Source of the DNA: an uncultured Xanthobacteraceae bacterium
GTDB taxonomy: Bacteria > Pseudomonadota > Alphaproteobacteria > Rhizobiales > Xanthobacteraceae
NCBI GenBank assembly: GCA_955652195.1
Contig: CATPBC010000296.1
Location: forward strand, 1 to 8,051
Direction: 5' to 3'
Length of the DNA stretch: 8,051 nt
Below, in pieces: positions 5,716 to 8,051 of the stretch (within the stretch, counting starts at the first letter, position 1; every line of letters starts with the position of its first letter). The notes below the pieces were generated by a model. It saw nothing but the letters and a program-made list of their open reading frames with translations. It did not search any database and was not told where the DNA came from. The position numbers and the translations under genes were made by a program.

Positions 5716-6900
5716 ATGGCCGATATCGGCGCCACGCTCGATCTCGCCGACCGCACGCGCGAAGCGGACGATCCGCATTCGCCGGTCGTGCGCTTTGGCG
5801 TGCACAAGCCGCTGCGCCTCGATGCTGGCGTCGATTTTGCTCCGCTGCAGATCGCCTATCAGACCTACGGCACGCTCAACGCCGCGCGCAGCAATGCGGT
5901 TCTCATCTGCCACGCGCTGACCGGCGACCAGCATCTCGTCAACGACCACCCGGTGACCGGCAAACCCGGCTGGTGGGAGACCATGGTCGGACCGGGCAAG
6001 CCGATCGACACCGAGCGTTATTTCGTCATCTGCCCGAATGTGGTCGGCGGCTGCATGGGCACGTCGGGACCGGCCTCGACCAATGCGGCAACCGGCATGC
6101 CTTGGGGTCTCGATTTCCCGGTCATTACGGTGCGCGACATGGTGCGCGCCCAGGCGATGTTGCTCGATCATCTCGGTATCGAATCGGTGTTCGCGGTGGC
6201 GGGCGGCTCGATGGGCGGCATGCAGGTGCTGCAATGGGCCGCGAGCTATCCGCAGCGCGTATTCGCGGCGCTGCCGATCGCCGCTTCAACCCGGCATTCG
6301 GCGCAGAACATCGCCTTTCACGAGGTCGGCCGCCAGGCCGTCATGGCGGATCCGGACTGGCGCGCCGGACGATATTTCGCCGAAGGCACTAATCCGCGGC
6401 GCGGCCTCGCCGTCGCGCGCATGGGCGCGCACATCACCTATCTTTCGGATGCGGCTCTGCACCGCAAATTCGGCCGCCGCTTCCAGAATCGCGACAATCC
6501 GACATTCTCGTTCGATGCCGACTTTCAGGTGGAATCCTATCTGCGCCACCAGGGCATCACATTCGTCGAACGCTTCGACGCGAACTCATATCTCTATCTG
6601 ACGCGGGCGATGGACTATTTCGATCTCGCCGGCGATTACGATGGCGTGGTGGCGGAAGCGTTCCGCGGCGCGCCGACGCGCTTCTGCGTCATCTCCTTCA
6701 CCAGCGACTGGCTGTTTCCGACCTCCGAGTCGCGCGCCATCGTGCATGCGCTCAATGCCGCCGGCGCGCGGGTCTCGTTTGCCGAAATCACGACCGATAA
6801 AGGCCACGACGCGTTCCTGCTTGAAGAGCCGGAATTGTTCGCGATCGTGCGTGGATTCCTCGAGGGCGCCGCCAAGGCGCGCGGGCTGCCGGCGCGGTGA
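5716..6900 (+). CDS. metX: Homoserine O-acyltransferase (acetyl- or succinyl-)
   Basis: MetX activates homoserine for methionine synthesis by acyl transfer from acetyl-CoA or succinyl-CoA. The 394-residue alpha/beta-hydrolase shows the nucleophile elbow GGSMGGM with Ser165, then Asp331 (SDWLFP) and His364 (KGHDAFL) as the triad, plus family signatures [32 protein letters not shown] and [14 protein letters not shown]. The start is the ATG at 5716 with AGGA (5705-5708) seven bases upstream. In-frame alternatives are the ATG at 5677 (no ribosome site, 13 extra residues) and the TTG at 5593 (lies upstream of the proposed promoter). The stop overlaps the GTG of metW by 4 bp, so the two are co-translated. 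Some MetX proteins use succinyl-CoA; which acyl group this one uses is not clear from sequence. It is divergent from the aromatic block. Confidence 0.95.
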   Translation: MADIGATLDLADRTREADDPHSPVVRFGVHKPLRLDAGVDFAPLQIAYQTYGTLNAARSNAVLICHALTGDQHLVNDHPVTGKPGWWETMVGPGKPIDTERYFVICPNVVGGCMGTSGPASTNAATGMPWGLDFPVITVRDMVRAQAMLLDHLGIESVFAVAGGSMGGMQVLQWAASYPQRVFAALPIAASTRHSAQNIAFHEVGRQAVMADPDWRAGRYFAEGTNPRRGLAVARMGAHITYLSDAALHRKFGRRFQNRDNPTFSFDADFQVESYLRHQGITFVERFDANSYLYLTRAMDYFDLAGDYDGVVAEAFRGAPTRFCVISFTSDWLFPTSESRAIVHALNAAGARVSFAEITTDKGHDAFLLEEPELFAIVRGFLEGAAKARGLPAR

Positions 6901-7562
6901 AAATGCTGTCGCGACTGAAATACGATCTGACCATGGCGGAGGCCGCCCGCGGGCCGGGCGGCTCGCGCGTCGACTTGCTCGTTGTCGCCGACATGGTACA
7001 GCGCGGCGCGCGCGTGCTCGACGTCGGCTGCGGCGACGGCGAATTGCTGCGGCTTCTCGAAAGCCGCGGCGTCGACGGCCGCGGCATCGAACTGTCGCGC
7101 GAGGGCGTCAACGAATGCGTCGCCAAAGGCCTTGCCGTCGTCCAGGGCGACGCCGACACCGACCTGGAGGATTATCCGGACGACGCCTTCGATTACGTCA
7201 TCCTGTCGCAGACTTTGCAGGCGACGCGCCGGCCGCGCGCGGTGCTCGAGCATATGTTACGCATCGGCCGGCACGGCATCGTGTCGTTTCCGAATTTCGG
7301 CCATTGGCGCATTCGTCTGCAGATATTCTTCGGCGGCCATATGCCGCGCACGGAAAACCTGCCCTATGCCTGGTACGAAACGCCGAACATCCATTTCTGC
7401 AGCATCAAGGATTTTCGCGAATTGTGCCGCGCCGTCGGCGCCAAGATGGAGCAGGCGGTCGCACTCAATCCCTGGGGCGGCCGCATGCGGCTGAAAATGC
7501 CGTGGTGGTTCTGGAATCTATTTGGCGAACAGGCGGTCTTTTTGCTCAGCCGGCAGAATTAG
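6897..7562 (+). CDS. metW: Methionine biosynthesis protein MetW
   Basis: MetW is a small class I SAM-dependent-methyltransferase-fold protein found with MetX in proteobacteria; it is reported as needed for full MetX function, although no methyl transfer has been firmly shown. The 221-residue protein has motif [13 protein letters not shown] at 40-51, [27 protein letters not shown] following, and the MetW-specific stretches [39 protein letters not shown] and [17 protein letters not shown] near the end. The GTG start (6897) overlaps the metX TGA in the common GTGA arrangement; an ATG two codons later (6903) is equally possible. No separate ribosome site is evident, consistent with coupling to metX. 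The last codons plus stop are duplicated immediately downstream. Confidence 0.94.
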   Translation: MKMLSRLKYDLTMAEAARGPGGSRVDLLVVADMVQRGARVLDVGCGDGELLRLLESRGVDGRGIELSREGVNECVAKGLAVVQGDADTDLEDYPDDAFDYVILSQTLQATRRPRAVLEHMLRIGRHGIVSFPNFGHWRIRLQIFFGGHMPRTENLPYAWYETPNIHFCSIKDFRELCRAVGAKMEQAVALNPWGGRMRLKMPWWFWNLFGEQAVFLLSRQN

Positions 7563-7579
7563 CTCAGCCGGCAGGTTTA
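7544..7579 (+). repeat. 18-bp tandem duplication across the metW stop codon
   Basis: Two adjacent 18-bp units, 7544-7561 and 7562-7579, match at 16 of 18 positions and share the 13-mer GCTCAGCCGGCAG. The second copy in the same frame would encode LSRQV and another TAG. A stop-codon-containing segment has been duplicated, or the gene formerly ended six codons later and gained an earlier stop. Confidence 0.8.
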
Positions 7580-7587
7580 GGACCCTG

Positions 7588-7666
7588 GTCATTGCGAGGA
7601 GCGATAGCGACGAAGCAATCCAGAGTCACAACGCGCACTGGATTGCTTCGCTGCGCTCGCAATCAC
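7588..7666. repeat. Dispersed palindromic intergenic repeat (ATTGCGAG...CGAAGCAATCC type)
   Basis: The left arm (7588-7623) and right arm (7638-7666) are inverted copies: ATTGCGAGGAGCG...CGAAGCAATCCAG faces CTGGATTGCTTCG...CGCTCGCAAT, with a loop of about 14 nt and a few indels (the left arm has extra bases in its middle). This sequence type is widely scattered between genes in Bradyrhizobium-like and other proteobacterial genomes. When read as protein it gives the telltale LRGAIATKQS. As RNA it would form a long stem downstream of metW and might serve as a transcript end or stability element. No transposase is present, so if mobile it is non-autonomous. Confidence 0.8.
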
Positions 7667-7670
7667 GATC

Positions 7671-7679
7671 CTATATAAT
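7671..7679 (+). promoter_or_regulatory. Perfect -10-like element (CTATATAAT) after the palindromic repeat
   Basis: CTATAT (7671-7676) and TATAAT (7674-7679) are exact matches to the alphaproteobacterial and E. coli -10 consensus respectively, about 55 bp upstream of the tRNA. The bases 16-18 positions upstream lie in the repeat and are a poor -35. It could be a tRNA promoter or chance. Confidence 0.25.
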
Positions 7680-7700
7680 GTCCGCCAATCCCGCCTTGCC

Positions 7701-7724
7701 CGTGTCACACGTGCGTATGACACG
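7701..7724. promoter_or_regulatory. Inverted repeat just upstream of the tRNA
   Basis: CGTGTCA (7701-7707) and TGACACG (7718-7724) form a perfect 7-bp dyad with a 10-nt spacer, ending 8 bases before the tRNA. It overlaps a weak promoter-like pair, CTTGCC (7695-7700) and TATGAC (7716-7721), spaced only 15 bases. It may be an operator or a leader hairpin; the function is unknown. Confidence 0.3.
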
Positions 7725-7732
7725 TGAAGTTC

Positions 7733-7808
7733 GGGCCCGTAGCTCAATGGTCAGAGCTAGCGGCTCATAACCGCTTGGTTGGAGGTTCGAGTCCTCCCGG
7801 GCCCACCA
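7733..7808 (+). tRNA. tRNA with anticodon CAU, probably tRNA-Ile2 (lysidine type); elongator Met not excluded
   Basis: A complete cloverleaf folds: acceptor GGGCCCG (7733-7739) with CGGGCCC (7798-7804), D-stem GCTC/GAGC (7742-7745, 7754-7757), anticodon stem AGCGG/CCGCT (7759-7763, 7771-7775) with loop CTCATAA and anticodon CAT at 7766-7768, and T-stem GGAGG/CCTCC (7781-7785, 7793-7797) with loop TTCGAGT. A73 is followed by an encoded CCA (7806-7808). The paired first base excludes initiator Met. The body (GGCTCATAACC...TTGGT) resembles bacterial isoleucine tRNAs whose C34 is changed to lysidine by TilS to read AUA, more than it resembles elongator Met tRNAs, but the anticodon alone cannot decide. 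Confidence 0.93.
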
Positions 7809-7832
7809 TCCTGCTTCGCGCGCCGCGCTTCG

Positions 7833-7866
7833 CTATACTGAGCGGAACAACCACCGCCGCAGGAGA
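7833..7866 (+). promoter_or_regulatory. Candidate -10 box and ribosome site of the CoA-transferase gene
   Basis: CTATACT (7833-7839) matches the -10 consensus at 5 of 6 positions, with no convincing -35 (CTGCTT at 7811-7816 is the best at 16 bases). AGGAGA (7861-7866) lies 8 bases before the ATG at 7875 and is a strong ribosome site that fixes the start. Confidence 0.4.
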
Positions 7867-7874
7867 GAGCGCCG

Positions 7875-8051
7875 ATGCGACCGTTCGAGGGAATCCGCGT
7901 AATCGACGTCACCCACGTTCTGGCCGGCCCTTTCGCCACCTATCAGCTCGCCGTCCTGGGCGCTGACGTCATCAAGGTCGAGCATCCCGACGATCCGGAT
8001 CAAAGCCGCGGCGTTGGCGCGGACAAGGAGCTTAACCGCCGCAAGATGGGC
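7875..8051 (+). CDS. CaiB/BaiF family III CoA-transferase (N-terminal 59 residues, cut by right edge)
   Basis: Family III CoA-transferases move CoA between organic acids (for example carnitine, oxalate/formate or bile-acid derivatives). The frame is open from the ATG at 7875 to the edge. The visible residues match the family N-terminus: [43 protein letters not shown], with the LAGPFAT and LGADVIKVE motifs and the start of the NRRKMG (usually NRNK-S/G) segment. The catalytic aspartate lies beyond the window, so the substrate cannot be guessed. It is preceded by AGGAGA and lies 66 bp after the tRNA, in the same direction but probably a separate unit. Confidence 0.92.
   Translation, partial: MRPFEGIRVIDVTHVLAGPFATYQLAVLGADVIKVEHPDDPDQSRGVGADKELNRRKMG

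Noticed and set aside
6641..7678. Open frame of 345 codons overlapping metX and metW
   Set aside because: It is Arg/Ala/Pro-rich shadow translation of metX-metW, ending in LRGAIATKQS, the typical translation of the dispersed intergenic repeat.
7733..8051. tRNA used as an integration site for an island
   Set aside because: No integrase, no repeat of the tRNA 3' end in the window, and the next gene is an ordinary metabolic enzyme.

Overview
The window looks like chromosomal core DNA of an alphaproteobacterium of the order Hyphomicrobiales, in the Bradyrhizobium / Rhodopseudomonas / Pseudolabrys neighbourhood. This rests on high GC, GTG starts, the close resemblance of the MetX, MetW and HisC proteins to that group as I remember them, the side-by-side aromatic (chorismate mutase, hisC, tyrA) and methionine (metX, metW) gene blocks, and an ATTGCGAG...CGAAGCAATCC palindromic repeat of a type common in those genomes. 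No search was possible, so the genus is not fixed.

Layout. (1) 1-1281, minus strand: ftsE, with ftsX starting inside its end and running off the left edge; together they form the cell-division ABC-type complex. (2) 1282-1449: divergent intergenic region with a strong 31-nt imperfect palindrome. (3) 1450-2433, plus strand: a membrane protein with an N-terminal zinc ribbon, a 15-bp/5-residue tandem repeat, one transmembrane helix and a periplasmic DUF3426-like domain. It converges on the next block. (4) 5539 down to 2448, minus strand: an operon-like block of chorismate mutase, hisC-type aminotransferase and tyrA, which together take chorismate to the tyrosine/phenylalanine branch. (5) 5540-5715: a compact divergent promoter region serving the aromatic block leftward and metXW rightward. 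It carries three 15-bp repeats that resemble those inside the zinc-ribbon gene and place three AGGA Shine-Dalgarno cores ahead of chorismate mutase. (6) 5716-7562, plus strand: metX and metW, overlapping by 4 bp, for acyl-homoserine formation in methionine synthesis. (7) 7544-7666: an 18-bp tandem duplication of the end of metW including its stop codon, then a dispersed palindromic repeat. (8) 7733-7808: a tRNA with anticodon CAU, most like the isoleucine (lysidine) type. (9) 7875 to the right edge: the start of a CaiB/BaiF family III CoA-transferase.

The genes are ordinary housekeeping genes. I see no phage, transposase, CRISPR, toxin-antitoxin or defence genes, and nothing that amounts to a new multi-gene system. 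The points worth a second look are small: related 15-bp minisatellites at two loci, the tandem Shine-Dalgarno leader, the palindrome ahead of the zinc-ribbon gene, the unassigned C-terminal domain of the chorismate mutase, and the duplicated stop codon of metW.
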